From contig KE546973.1 in assembly GCA_000442125.1 (NCBI GenBank), forward strand, positions 1,054,001 through 1,118,000: DNA of 64,000 nucleotides, written 5' to 3'. Positions within the stretch are counted from its first letter, which is position 1, and every line of letters begins with the position of its first letter. Shown one piece after another: positions 40,625-52,259 of the stretch. Made by a program: the position numbers and the translations under genes. Origin of the DNA: Opeltia flavorubescens. Taxonomy: Eukaryota; Ascomycota; Lecanoromycetes; Teloschistales; Teloschistaceae. Under the pieces are notes generated by a model. The model worked only from the letters and a program-made list of their open reading frames with translations. It searched no databases and had not been told where the DNA came from.

Positions 40625-42232
40625 TAAAAATAGTTTAAAATTAAATTATATTTATATATATTTATTATATAGTAATTATTTCTTTAAAATTTTTTTACTT
40701 TATAATTATCTATTAAATTTATATTTAATAAATAGAAATTATAGAATAAAATCTAACGGCTATTTACCGTTTTAATTTATTTTAAAATTATTCGATTTTT
40801 AAATAAAAAAATTTTTTTAATTAATATTTATAAAATAGAATTTTTTTTTATATTAAAATTAATTAAATAATAAGCTATTTAAAGTTTTATAGAAATATTA
40901 ATATATAAAAAAACTATTATAATAGGTACTTTCTATTTAATTATAGATAATTCTAATATAATAATAGTATATACTAAAACTTATTTTTTTCTTATATTTC
41001 TTTTTTTTTATTATATTTTTCCTGTTTTTTTATAAATTTAAAATATATAAAATTATTTATTTTATATTTTTTAACTTTATAAATCTATTATTTTATTTTA
41101 ACTATTATTTTTTTATATTTTTTTAAATATTTAATTAGATTTTAATTACTATTTTTACCGTGATTTAAATTTTTTTTTTTTTATAAATTTCTCTTTTAAT
41201 TATTTTATTTAAAAAATTAAGTATTTTTATTAAATATTTTATACTTTTATTTAAATATAATATCTATTTTTTATAAATATTATTTAAATATTATATATTA
41301 TATTAAAAAGGTTTAATAAATTTTTAATTTTTTAAAATTTTATAACGCTTTATTATTAATTTATTTATTTATTTTAATTTATAAATAAAAAATTTTTATA
41401 AATTCGTTTATTAAATAATTTAAATTATTATATTATTATTATAAATACTAATTAAATATAAATACTAATTATAATTTTAATTATTTTATAAATTCTAGCC
41501 GGGCTTTTATTTATATATTCTAGATTATTAAATTATTAAATATATTTTTATAATATTTAGTAAAATTATTTTAAATAAATAATTCGTTTTTAATATTTAA
41601 TAATTTAATATAATCGCGTTATTAAACTTTAAATTTATTATTAAATTTAAAAACTATTTAATAAACCTTTTTTTTTTTATAAAAAAATTCTTTTATAAAA
41701 TATTAATATATTTTTTATAATTAATAAACTATTATATTAAATTCTTATATTTAAAATATAGCTATTCGTTAAATATTTTTAATTTAATAATCTTTATTCT
41801 AGTATTTAAAAGAAACCGATAATAATTATTATTATATTATTTTTAATAATTTATACTAGCTTTTAATTTAATAATTTATAAATAAATTTTTAATAATTTA
41901 TTTTTTTATTCTAGTTTTTAAATACGAAACTAAGCTTATAATATTTATATTCTAGTTTTTTTTTTAATAGAATTAATTCGTTAGAGGTTTTATTTATTTA
42001 ATTATTTATTATTTTAATATTTTTTTTATCGAACGAAAATTTATTTATTAGATTATTTTTATTATTTCCGCCTAGATTTTTAAGCGAATTTTACTTATTA
42101 TCGCTAAATTTTATAATTCGGTCCTTTTATAAAGCTTCTAGCTATTTTAAAATTTATATATAAGGTTTTTTTTTTTAAGTTTCTTTTACTATTTTATTAA
42201 ATAATTTTTTATATTTAAAAAATAATTAGAAT

Positions 42233-42445
42233 TATAAAGTTATTAAATAAATAGCTTATAAATTTCGGATTAATAAAATTGTATAGTAGAATATTAAAAA
42301 CGTTTATTTAAATAATAGTAGAACTAATTATTAAAAAATTAGTAGTTTAAAATCTATAGGGTTTTTATTAAATATAAGCGCTACCCGTATTAGATATAGC
42401 CCTATTTCCTGCGAATTTAATACCCGCTGGGCCTCCGGCTTTATA
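42233..42445 (-). repeat. Gypsy-B LTR, middle of the array (213 bp)
   Basis: A full-length LTR in the same orientation as the outer two. Its left side joins the normal 5' internal sequence, while its right side (42446 on) joins the middle of the internal region, at the point equivalent to about 31930. No target duplication surrounds it, so it is not an independent insertion. Confidence 0.87.
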
Positions 42446-45400
42446 TATAATCTATAATTATATAAATAATTTTTTTAACTTTTTATAAAGAATAATATTA
42501 ATTTTTAAAGTTTAATATTATAATATAAAATTTTTTATTATATATATTTTAATAGAATTCGGCGCTTTTAAAATTATAATTAAAGAATATTATTAAATAT
42601 TAATATAAACTTTTTTTTTATTTTTAATTAAAAATCCTTTTTATTTTATATTTTAATATATCTATTTTATATAAATTTTAGTATTTATATTATAATATTA
42701 TAAAATAATAATTAAAATAAAAAATTTTTATAATTTTATAAAAATTTTTTATATTTTTTTAAATTAAATAAATTTAAGTTTAATTTATTTATTTTTTTAT
42801 ATTTTATATTAGGTTGATTAAAAGGGCAGCTATTTATAAAAAAACCTTTTATAAATCGCTTATAAAATTCTATAAATTCTAAAAAGACTAGAATATTTTT
42901 TAAATTTTTTAATACTAATTATTTATTTATAACTTTAATTTTTAAAAATTTTATATAAATTTTTTATTAATTTATTATAAAACTTAAAAATATAATTTTA
43001 AAATAATTAAAAGTATATTTTAATAGTTTTATATATAAATAGTATTTTAATAAAGTTTTAATAATTATATAAATATATTTTTAATACTTTTTTTTATTTT
43101 TAAAATAAATTAATATATTATTTAAATAAATTATATAAAAAATATTTAAATAAAATTATAACGCTTTATTAATATATAACTAGAATATAATAAAAGTACT
43201 TATAAAGTTAAATAATAAAATTTAATATTTAAATTATTTATAGCGAATTTAAAATATAATTTTTTATTTATTTTTTTATTTAATTTAAATATAATAATAG
43301 ATATTATAAATATTAATTTTAGTAAATCGTTTTATATATATAAATTTATCTAAAATTTTTATTAATAAAAATAAAAGATATTTATTTTGAATAGTAATTT
43401 TATTAAAACTTTTATAATTTATATATAATTATAAGCTATTAGCTATTTTTTAAATAAATAGTACTAGTATTTTAATTAAACTATTTAAAGATTTTATATA
43501 GCTTTTAATTTATATATTAGTAAAATAAGATTAGATTATTATTAATTTATTTAATAATATATTATAAATTAAACTAGTTTTTATTATTTATTTAATTTTA
43601 AATTTATAAAATATTTTATTTAATTATATATATTTAAATTATTAGTAAATTTTTTTAAAAAGAACTTTATTAAATTTTATAAAACCGGTAAAATTTTAGA
43701 ATTTTTAGGTTATATTATACTATATCTCGTTATTTTTAATATAACTATTTCTATTTTAAAATTAAATATTAATTAATAAAAATATATAATTTATATACTA
43801 TTTTTATTAATTATTATTAATATTATTAATTTAATAAATTTTTTTATAATATAAATATTAATTTAGTTTAATACTATTTTATAAATAATAAAAATATTTT
43901 AATAAATTTATTTCTAATCTCGCTAATAAATATTAAAGTTTATTTTTACTAGTTATAAATAGTTTAAAATCGTATTATATTTATATATATTTATTATATA
44001 ATAATTATTCTTTTAATATTTTTTTATTCTATAATTATTTTTTAAACTTATATTTAATAAATAGAAATTATAAAATAAAATTTAACGGTTATTTACCGCT
44101 TTAATTTATTTTAAAACTACTCGGTTTTTAAATAAAAAAATTTTTTTAATAAATATTTATAATATAAAATTTCTTTTTATATTAGAAATAATTAAATAAT
44201 AAACTATTTATAATTTATTAAAGATATTCATATATAAAAAAACTATTATAATAAATATTTACCGTATAAATATAAATAATCCTAATATAATAATAATATA
44301 TACTAAAATTCTTTTTTTATATATTCCTTTTTCTTTATTATATTTTTTCTATTTTTCTATAAGTTTAAAGTATATAAAATTATTTATTTTATATTTTTTA
44401 ATTTTATAAATCTAATATTTTATTTTAAATACTATTTTTTTATATTTTTTTAAGCGTTTAATTAAATTTTAATTATTATTTTTACTATAATTTAAATTTT
44501 TTTTTTTTTTATAAACTTCTTTTTTAATTATTTTATTTAAAAAACTAAATATTTTTATTATATATTTTATACTTTAATTTAAATATAATATTTATTTTTT
44601 ATAAATATTATTTTAATATAATATATTATATTAAAAGAGTTTAATAAGTTTTTAATTTTTTAAAACTTTATAGTACTTTATTATTAATTTACTTATTTAT
44701 TTTAATTTATAAGTAAAAAATCTTTATAAACTTATTTATTAAATAATCTAAATTATTATATTACTATTATAAATACTAGTTAAATATAGATATTAATTAT
44801 AACTCTAATTATTTTACAAATTCTAACTAGGCTTTTATTTATATATTCTAGATCGCTAAATTATTAAATATACTTTTATAATATTTAATAAAATAATTTT
44901 AAATAAATAGTTCGTTTCTAGTATTTAATAGTTTAATATAATTATATTATTAAATTTTAAATTTATTATTAAATTTAAAAGCTATTTAATAAATCTTTTT
45001 TTTTATAAAAAAATTCTTTTATAAAGTATTAATATATTTTTTATAATCGGTAAACTATTATATTAAATCCTTATATTTAGTATATAGCTATTTATTATAT
45101 ATTTTTAATTTATTAGTTTTTTTCCTAGTATTTAAAAAAAACTAATAATAATTATTACTATATTATTTTTAATAATTTACGCTAGCTTTTTATTTAACGA
45201 TTTGTAAACGAGTTTTTAATAATTTATTTTTTAATTTTAGTTTTTTAATATAAAATTAAGCTTATAGTATTTATATCCTAGTTTTTTTTTAATAAAATTA
45301 ATTCGCTAGAAATTCTATTTATTTAATTATTTATTATTTCAATATTTCTTTTATTAAATAAAAATTTATTTATTAAGTTATTTTTATTATTTCCGCCCGG

Positions 45401-45556
45401 GTTTTTAAATAAATCTTATTTATTATTACTAAACTTTATAATTTAGTCCTTTTATAAAGCTTCTAGCTATTTTAAAGCTTATACGCGAGGTTTTTTTTTT
45501 AAACTCCTCTCGCTATTTTATTAGGTAATTCCTTATAATTAAAAAGTAATTAGAAT

Positions 45557-45769
45557 TATAAAGTTACTAGATAAATAATTTATAAACCTTAAATTAATAA
45601 AGCTATATAATAAAATTTAAAAGACGTTTATCTAGATAATAATAGAACTAATTACTAAAAATATAGCAGTTTAAAACCCGTAGGGTTTTTATTAAATATA
45701 AACGCTATTTATATTAGGTTTAGTATTACCTTCTATAAATTTTACACCCGCTGGCCTTCCGATTTTATA
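45557..45769 (-). repeat. Gypsy-B LTR, outer right of the array (213 bp)
   Basis: This is the 5'-most LTR of the array in its reading direction. It retains CACCCGCTGG near its right end and is followed directly by TSD ATATA (45770-45774), after which Helitron copy 2 resumes. Confidence 0.9.
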
Positions 45770-46020
45770 ATATAAGAATTAAGTTATAAATTCTATTAAA
45801 AATTAAAATTACTATAATAAAAAAATTAAATTTAATTTTAAAAATTACTATTAAAATAGTTTAAAATAAATACTAATATTTATTATCGAAGTAGCGCGAA
45901 ATTAATCCTAATATCTATTATTAAAATAGCCTAAAACTAATTCCAATATTTTTATTACTAAAGTAGTAATTTTTAAATTAAAAAAAAAATTATTAATAAT
46001 ATAACTAAATTACCGTATTA

Positions 46021-47735
46021 TTAAATATTAAAGAATTTTCCCAAATTTAATAATTATATTAATATCTTTATTATAATTTAAAATCTAATTATTATAATTA
46101 AAATCTTTTCTAATAATATTTTAAAATATTTTATCTTTAAAATTAACCTCCGCTAATAACTTTTATAAAATAACTCGATTTTATATTTATTTTTATTTTT
46201 TTTAAACTAGATAACCGAATCGGTTTTAAAATTTAAATTATATAGTAGATTTATATTATATAAAAAAGGCGCGATTATTTAAATTAACTACTATTAGATT
46301 TCTTTATAAAAAAATAATTACTATTTATATCTCTGCTAATTCTAATATTTCTATTATAATATATTTTAGTTAAACCGAATTTATATTTTTTAATATAATA
46401 TTTTAAATTTAAATTAATTTTAATTAAAGTTCGTTTTTTAATAAATATAGATACCGTTTATTTTAATATTTTTACTACCGCTTTTTTCGCTACGGCTTTC
46501 TCCTATTTATATTTTTTAAATTTCGCCTAATCGCGAAATATTAGATATATTTTAAAGAAAATTAAATCTATTATTACTATATAAACTTTTTTATAATATT
46601 CTTTTAAAATTTATTAATAATAAAATAAATAATTTAAATTAAATCGTATATAGAAGCTATAATATAATACCGACCTCTAGTAATAGTATTTTCTATAGAA
46701 ACTATTTAAATCTTCTTCTATTATAATATAATCTAAATATAGACTATTTTCTTTTTAATAGTATTTATACGAATTTTTAACGATTTTTTTTATAATTTAA
46801 ATTAATATAAATTTTTAATTTAAAGTTTTTTTATTACTAAAATATTAAAATTTATTAATTTTAGTGTTTTAAAATAAGAGAATATATTTAATTCGACTAC
46901 TATTAATTAATATCGTCTAATAATTAATATAATCTAGCCTATTAATTATATTTTAAATTAATAATATTAATTATTATATTGAACGGACTATATATATTAT
47001 AATTAAATTAAAGAACGTCGCGTTATAAAACGGACCGATTATTAATTATAATAGTCTAAATCTAATAAATAAATATAAAGGATTAAAAAATTACTAATAT
47101 AATAAAAAAATATTTTTAACTAATTTAAAAACTAATACTACTTATTTATATAGCGCTATAGAAATAATAAATTATAAAATATTGGTAAATATATTAGAAT
47201 CGCTATTAAAAGATTTATTTTTATTACTATTATTTATTTCTATTACCGGCGCTTTAATTCTAATTTTATTCTTTATATTAATAATATTTATATTTACGGT
47301 TATATTATTTTAATTATAATTATTTAAAGGGTTTTATAATAATTTAATATATTTTTAAATTAATAATAATATACTTTTAATTCTATTAATTTTTATATTA
47401 AAATCTTTAATATTTATTTTAATTATATTTAACGACTATATTAGTTTTTTAATTCGGTTTTTTATTTTTTAATATCCTATATTAATTAAATCGATATACT
47501 TTAATAACTATTTCTAATTTTTAAAAATTTTCGAAACCGCGGTATAGTTTTAATTAATAGTAGCCTTTATTTTTTATAACTTTATATACTGCTATTTCGA
47601 TTTTTTAAATAGTTTAAATATAGATTCGGGTTTATTTTTAATAGATTCGGTAATAAAATATATAGCTAATTTTATTATAATATAAGTATTATTTTTTTTA
47701 GAGCTTATATTAAATAGTATATTATCGAATCCTAT
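46021..47735 (-). pseudogene. Helitron antisense gene remnant, copy 2
   Basis: This is the second copy of the unrecognised antisense gene at 8602-10316. It runs from the presumed ATA start at 47735 to the stop at 46021-46023. At two places where copy 1 changes phase (a homopolymer run, and a four-base insertion around 9713-9730), this copy stays in one frame, which lets the two copies support one another as a single long frame. Its overall length (1715 bp) equals that of copy 1, so it must carry other small indels I have not located. Erosion is heavier than in copy 1 and nearly all Gln codons read as stops. Function unknown. Confidence 0.65.
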
Positions 47736-47900
47736 ATTATTAAAAGTAATTTTAAAGTTATAAAAATTATAAAAAAATATAAATATTATAGGTTAAATTA
47801 AAATTTATAAATCTAGTAAAATAAACTATACGGTATAATATAAGCTTAAAAAAAAGGGAAAAATAGATCTATAATATAGAAAACTCGAGTAGACTAGTTC

Positions 47901-47934
47901 CGCGCTAGTACTAGCTGTATTTATTAGCCGCGCG
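47901..47934. repeat. GC-rich inverted repeat, Helitron copy 2
   Basis: Counterpart of 10493-10526: CGCGCTAGTA facing TTATTAGCCGCGCG. It keeps its CpG words although flanking sequence is strongly AT-shifted. Confidence 0.5.
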
Positions 47935-48211
47935 TAGTAAAAAAATATATAAATATTCTAGTAAATTAAGATAAAAATTTTAATATAAACCGATCGATTA
48001 TAAAAGATTTAATTTTATTAATAGAATATTATTTTATCGTTTAGTATAATTAATTAAATTAATTTCTTGAAAAAAATAATTAAAAAATATTTAAAAAAAT
48101 AAATATTAAAAGGTTTAATTTAAATTTATATTAGTAAAATTCTTTTTTAAATTTATTTTTTCTAATATAGAACTTGAATCAACCGGAATCGGAATAATAG
48201 CCCGATACTAA

Positions 48212-50612
48212 TTATAAATATTCTATTATAAAATATATAAGTTTTATTTTTTTTTATTTTTTTTTATTTTTATCTATTTTAAATTATAAATTATTATAAT
48301 AAATAATTTGATTTATAATTTATTATTATTAAATTTTATAATTTTCAATTATAGTAAATTAAAAAAAATTAATAGGATTTGAATTAAAGTATAAAATAAA
48401 AAAAATCTAAATTAAAATTTATATATTAAAAAAATAAAAAAACGTTTAAAAGATTTTACTCTAGAAAAAATAAAATTAAAAAAAAAGTAAATTAATAAAT
48501 AATTTCTAGAATTAAAAATATTATAAAAAAAACTAAAAAATATTAAAATATATTTTTTAAAAATTAAAAAATAATAATAATAATAGTAATATAGTTAAAA
48601 ATTAAATAATAATATATTATAATAGTTTTTATAATAATATAAATATTAAAATAATTATTTTAAAATTATTTGAAATAAATATATAAATATATATAAAGTT
48701 TAAATTAGAATTAATTATAATTCTAAAAATATATATATAAAAAATAATAAGAATTTTTATTTTTAAAATATTTTAAATAATAAAAATAATAATAATAATA
48801 ATAAAATTTAAATATAAATACATTAATTTTTATACTAATTTAAACTCCTAGATTTTATAATTATAATATTAAAATTTTTTATTAATTATAAAAATAATAG
48901 CGAATATATATTTGAAAAAATTAATAAAAAGTTATAAAAAAAATCGATATATAAAAAATACTTTTATTTAATTCTTTTTTAATTTTAATTTAAAAAAATT
49001 CTATTCTAATAAAAATAAATATATTAAAATATATATTTATCTATTAATATATTTTAAGAACTACTATTTTAATTTTTATTATTATTTAAAAATATTTAAA
49101 AGGTATTAATAGTTTTTAAAAAATAATTATAATAATTATTATAAAAGATATTTTATAAATAATTCTAGAATAAATATATTAATATAAACTTTTTTTTATT
49201 TTATAAATATTTTTTATTTATTAAAAAAATTGCTTTTAAAAATATAATAATATATTATAAAATATTTTAAAAAAAAAGCTATAAAAAAAATTAATATAAA
49301 TTACTAAATTTTATTTAATAATAGAAAAATAAAATAAAATATTTTTATAATAGCTAATTTAATAAAAATCTAGCGGTTAATAGTATAAAAAATTATTAAT
49401 ATATTATAAATATAAATTAGTTTATTAAAAAAGTATTTTTAATAATAAAATATCTAGTAAATAAAAATAACCGCTTATTTTTATATAATAAAAAAATATA
49501 TAAATATATAAAATATACTATATTAATTTAAAAATATTATAAAAATTATTATAAAATTAGAATTTAATTATTTTAATAAGATTTTTTTAATTTTAAAAAT
49601 ATTATTTTATTAATTTAAAGGATTAAATATTATAAATTAAAATATTTTTAAAAAATATATAAATTATAAATTTAATTCTATAAATATAAAAATATTTATT
49701 AAAAAAATATAATTTAAACTTTTTTTAAAATTTTATTTATTTTTTATATTTATTATTTTTATAATTTCTATTTTTTATATTATTATATTTTATCTTTAAT
49801 TTTTTTTTAATTTAATAATATAAATTTTATTTATATTAATCAAAAGTTATTATAAAAATTTTTTTTTTAATTTTTTTTTATTATTATTTAATATAACCGT
49901 TATTTTTAATATTTTATTTTATTTTTTTAAAACTTTATAGCCTTTAAAGGATAAAAGTTTAAAAAAATAGAAAAATACTAGAATAATAGAGTTGGGCCTA
50001 ATAAAAAAGGGATTTTTCTATTAAATCTATTTTAATCGAATAATATTTTTTATTTAAAAATATTATAATATTTATAAATAAATTTAAAAATTAAAATTAT
50101 TTTTTATAATTTTAGATTAATTTTTATTAAAAAAAAATTATTTTTTATAAATTTAAGTAAAAGATTAGAATTTTCAGTTTTAATATTAATTTAATTTTTT
50201 TTAATTTATTATAAAATTTATAACTTAATTATTATAATAATTATTATAATTTATTTTTTTATTTATATAAAATTCTATAATATAAAAAAATCTTTTATAT
50301 ACTCGCGGTTTTTTTTTATTTTTATAAATATCGAAATTAATTAAAAGTAATACTATTATTTAAAATAAATTCTTATATAAAAAAAAATCGTTTTTTTAAA
50401 AATATAATAAAATTTTAAATAAATTTAATTGAAATAAAAAAAAATTAATTAATTATTTTTATTTAATAAATTATAAAAAGTTTATTTTTATTTTTATTAT
50501 TTATATATTCTACTAGTTCTTTTATTAATATTATATTTCGGCTAGATTTTTTATTTTAAAATTTTTTTTTATTTAAAGGCTTATTTATAGCGAGATTTTA
50601 TATTATAATATA
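48212..50612. other. Unassigned AT-rich tract, possible degraded coding sequence
   Basis: About 2.4 kb to the right of Helitron copy 2. I recognise no element. A + strand frame from about 48430 to 48800 reads as a basic, Lys/Glu-rich then Gln/Asn-rich stretch (with TAA as former Gln), including KRLKDFTLEKIKLKKK, and may be the remnant of a gene or transposon ORF, but no family motif is visible. AAT-type microsatellites occur near 48571 and 48786. No terminal repeats were found. Confidence 0.35.
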
Positions 50613-51019
50613 CTAGCACTGGGCCACCGTCCCAATGGGATTTTGCTGCTGGCAGCTGGCAGCTGGCAGCTGGTAGGGCTGGCAACTGGTAGGACTGGGA
50701 ACTGGTAGGGCTGCCAGTCAGCGCAGTGCGGCCAAAACTTTTACGCGCTATAGCGCCACCAATTTTTATCCAATTTCAATAATTTCTATACTAGTAGAAT
50801 GCGCCCATTAAGCGCTTTAAAATGAGCTACTATAGACTCCCGTGTGCATAATATTCGCTGTGTTATTTAACTGTAAAAAAACCAGCTGTTTTGGTGGTTG
50901 GCAGGGGTAAAAATAGCCTAACCGGAATAGAGTCTGCAAACGTTCGATACCAACCGATAAGGTTTATGCTTATTTCGGGTCGGGAAGCCGATAAGGGACG
51001 TTTTCCAATATATATATAA
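50613..51019 (-). mobile_element. Non-autonomous Helitron, subfamily 2, nearly unmutated (407 bp)
   Basis: Minus strand: it begins TTATATATATATTGG after an A and ends with stem CATTGGG, loop ACGGTGG, stem CCCAGTG, then CTAG before a T. CpA and TpG dinucleotides are abundant, unlike almost everything around it, so it has escaped RIP. The 5' ~76 bases match the autonomous Helitron. Bases about 77-135 differ from the 13181 and 62401 copies, defining a second subfamily. Near the 3' end are repeated CAGCTGG/GGTAGGGCTGG units. It has no credible coding content. Confidence 0.88.
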
Positions 51020-52046
51020 TTTATTATAAATTTTTTTTTAAAAGTAATATTAATAAACAATTATTTTTATATAAATTATTAATAAATAATATAATTTATA
51101 GTTATTATATATTTGACTAGTAATTAAAAATTAAGTTTTATTAATAATATTATATAATACTTTATTAAGTATATTTTATATTATTTATACTACAATAGGA
51201 AAGTAAAGTTCTAATTCTATATATTATTATAAAATAAATTTTTTAGATTTATTCGAATTTTTATTAAATAAAAATAAACTTTTAGAATTATATTAATAAA
51301 AAAACTATTTATTATAATAATTATTATAATATTTATATATTGTATTTTTAATATTTATTAAATTTATTTATTATTTTAGTTATAATAATATTTTAATTAA
51401 TATTATTAAAAAAATTATTTAATATTATTATATTTAAATATATTATATCCTAATTATTTAAATCCCTAATTTTATTAAATGTTTTATATTACTAATTAAT
51501 ATATTAATAATATATATTTTTTAAAGTCTATTAGTAGATTTTAATTTAAAGAATATTTATTTTATTATTACTTTAACCTATAAATGATATAGTAATTAAA
51601 AATAAATAAAATAAAGTAATTTTTTTATATAATAGCTCGAAATTAATTAGAGTTTAGTTATAATAAGTTTAGAACTTTTTATAAACTATATTAATCGCGT
51701 TTATTATAATTTTTTTTTAAATTTTTTTTTTTACCGATTTTTAATAGTATTAAAATAATTATAAAAATAATTATATATTTATAAGGAAAAATAAATTATA
51801 AAAATTTAAATTATATTTAATATTTTTATAAAAATATAAAAAGGTTTTAATATCTAGATAAAATATTAAATTTAATTTTATTTATTATTATTTAAATAAA
51901 AATACTCTATTTTTTTTAATTAATAAAAAAATATATCTAGTTTTATTTATAGACTATATATATAGATAAATATATATTCTATTAAATTTTATCGATTTAT
52001 TATATTTTAAAAAAGTTTTAATAAACGTTCAATTTAAATATATTCT
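51020..52046. other. Unassigned AT-rich tract
   Basis: About 1.0 kb between the short Helitron and Gypsy-B copy 3. I see no frame, terminal repeat or known element. A few TG/CA dinucleotides remain (for example near 51480 and 51590), so it may be ordinary AT-rich spacer rather than a repeat eroded by RIP. Confidence 0.5.
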
Positions 52047-52259
52047 TATAAAGCCGGAGGCCTAGCGGGTATAAAGTTCGCAGGAGGTAGGGTTATACCT
52101 AATACGGGTAGCGTTTATATTTAATAAAAACCCTATAAACTTTAAACTACTAATTCTTTAGTAATTAATTCTACTATTATCTAAATAAGCGTTTTTTATA
52201 TTCTACTATACAGCTCTGTTAATCTAAGGTTTATAGGCTACTTATCTAATAATCTTATA
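52047..52259 (+). repeat. Gypsy-B 5' LTR, copy 3 (213 bp)
   Basis: It begins TATAAAGCCGGAGG and ends AATCTTATA. The length is identical to the other Gypsy-B LTRs, and TSD ATTCT precedes it. Confidence 0.9.

Larger units (their letters stand above)
27878..45769 (-). mobile_element. Gypsy-B copy 2, three-LTR tandem array (fossil), with Gypsy-A nested inside
   Basis: On the minus strand the order is LTR (45557-45769), a partial internal region of about 3.1 kb (42446-45556), LTR (42233-42445), a full internal region (28091-42232, including the nested Gypsy-A of 33436-40624), and LTR (27878-28090). The whole array is flanked by ATATA on both sides, while neither the outer-left/middle pair nor the middle/outer-right pair has its own duplication. 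It therefore entered as one unit or became tandem after insertion. Without the nested element the long internal region is about 6.95 kb, as in copy 3. The partial unit stops at the point equivalent to about 31930. It is broken, with very many stops and extreme AT content. Confidence 0.88.
45770..48211 (+). mobile_element. Helitron copy 2, 3' part
   Basis: This resumes homology with 8370-10804: the tandem repeat (about 45846-45970), the antisense gene remnant (46021-47735), the GC-rich inverted repeat (47901-47934), and the 3' terminus with stem ATCGG/CCGAT then CTAA (48208-48211), followed by T. Together with 22200-27877 it makes an element of about 8.1 kb. Confidence 0.9.

Noticed and set aside
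48212-50612. A LINE or Tc1/mariner-type element.
   Set aside because: No reverse transcriptase, endonuclease or DDE-type motif, poly-A tail or terminal inverted repeat could be identified.
50863-51060. An open 65-codon minus-strand frame as a gene.
   Set aside because: It straddles the 5' end of a short non-autonomous Helitron and the outside flank. It is open only because this copy escaped RIP, and no family resemblance or sister-copy conservation was seen.
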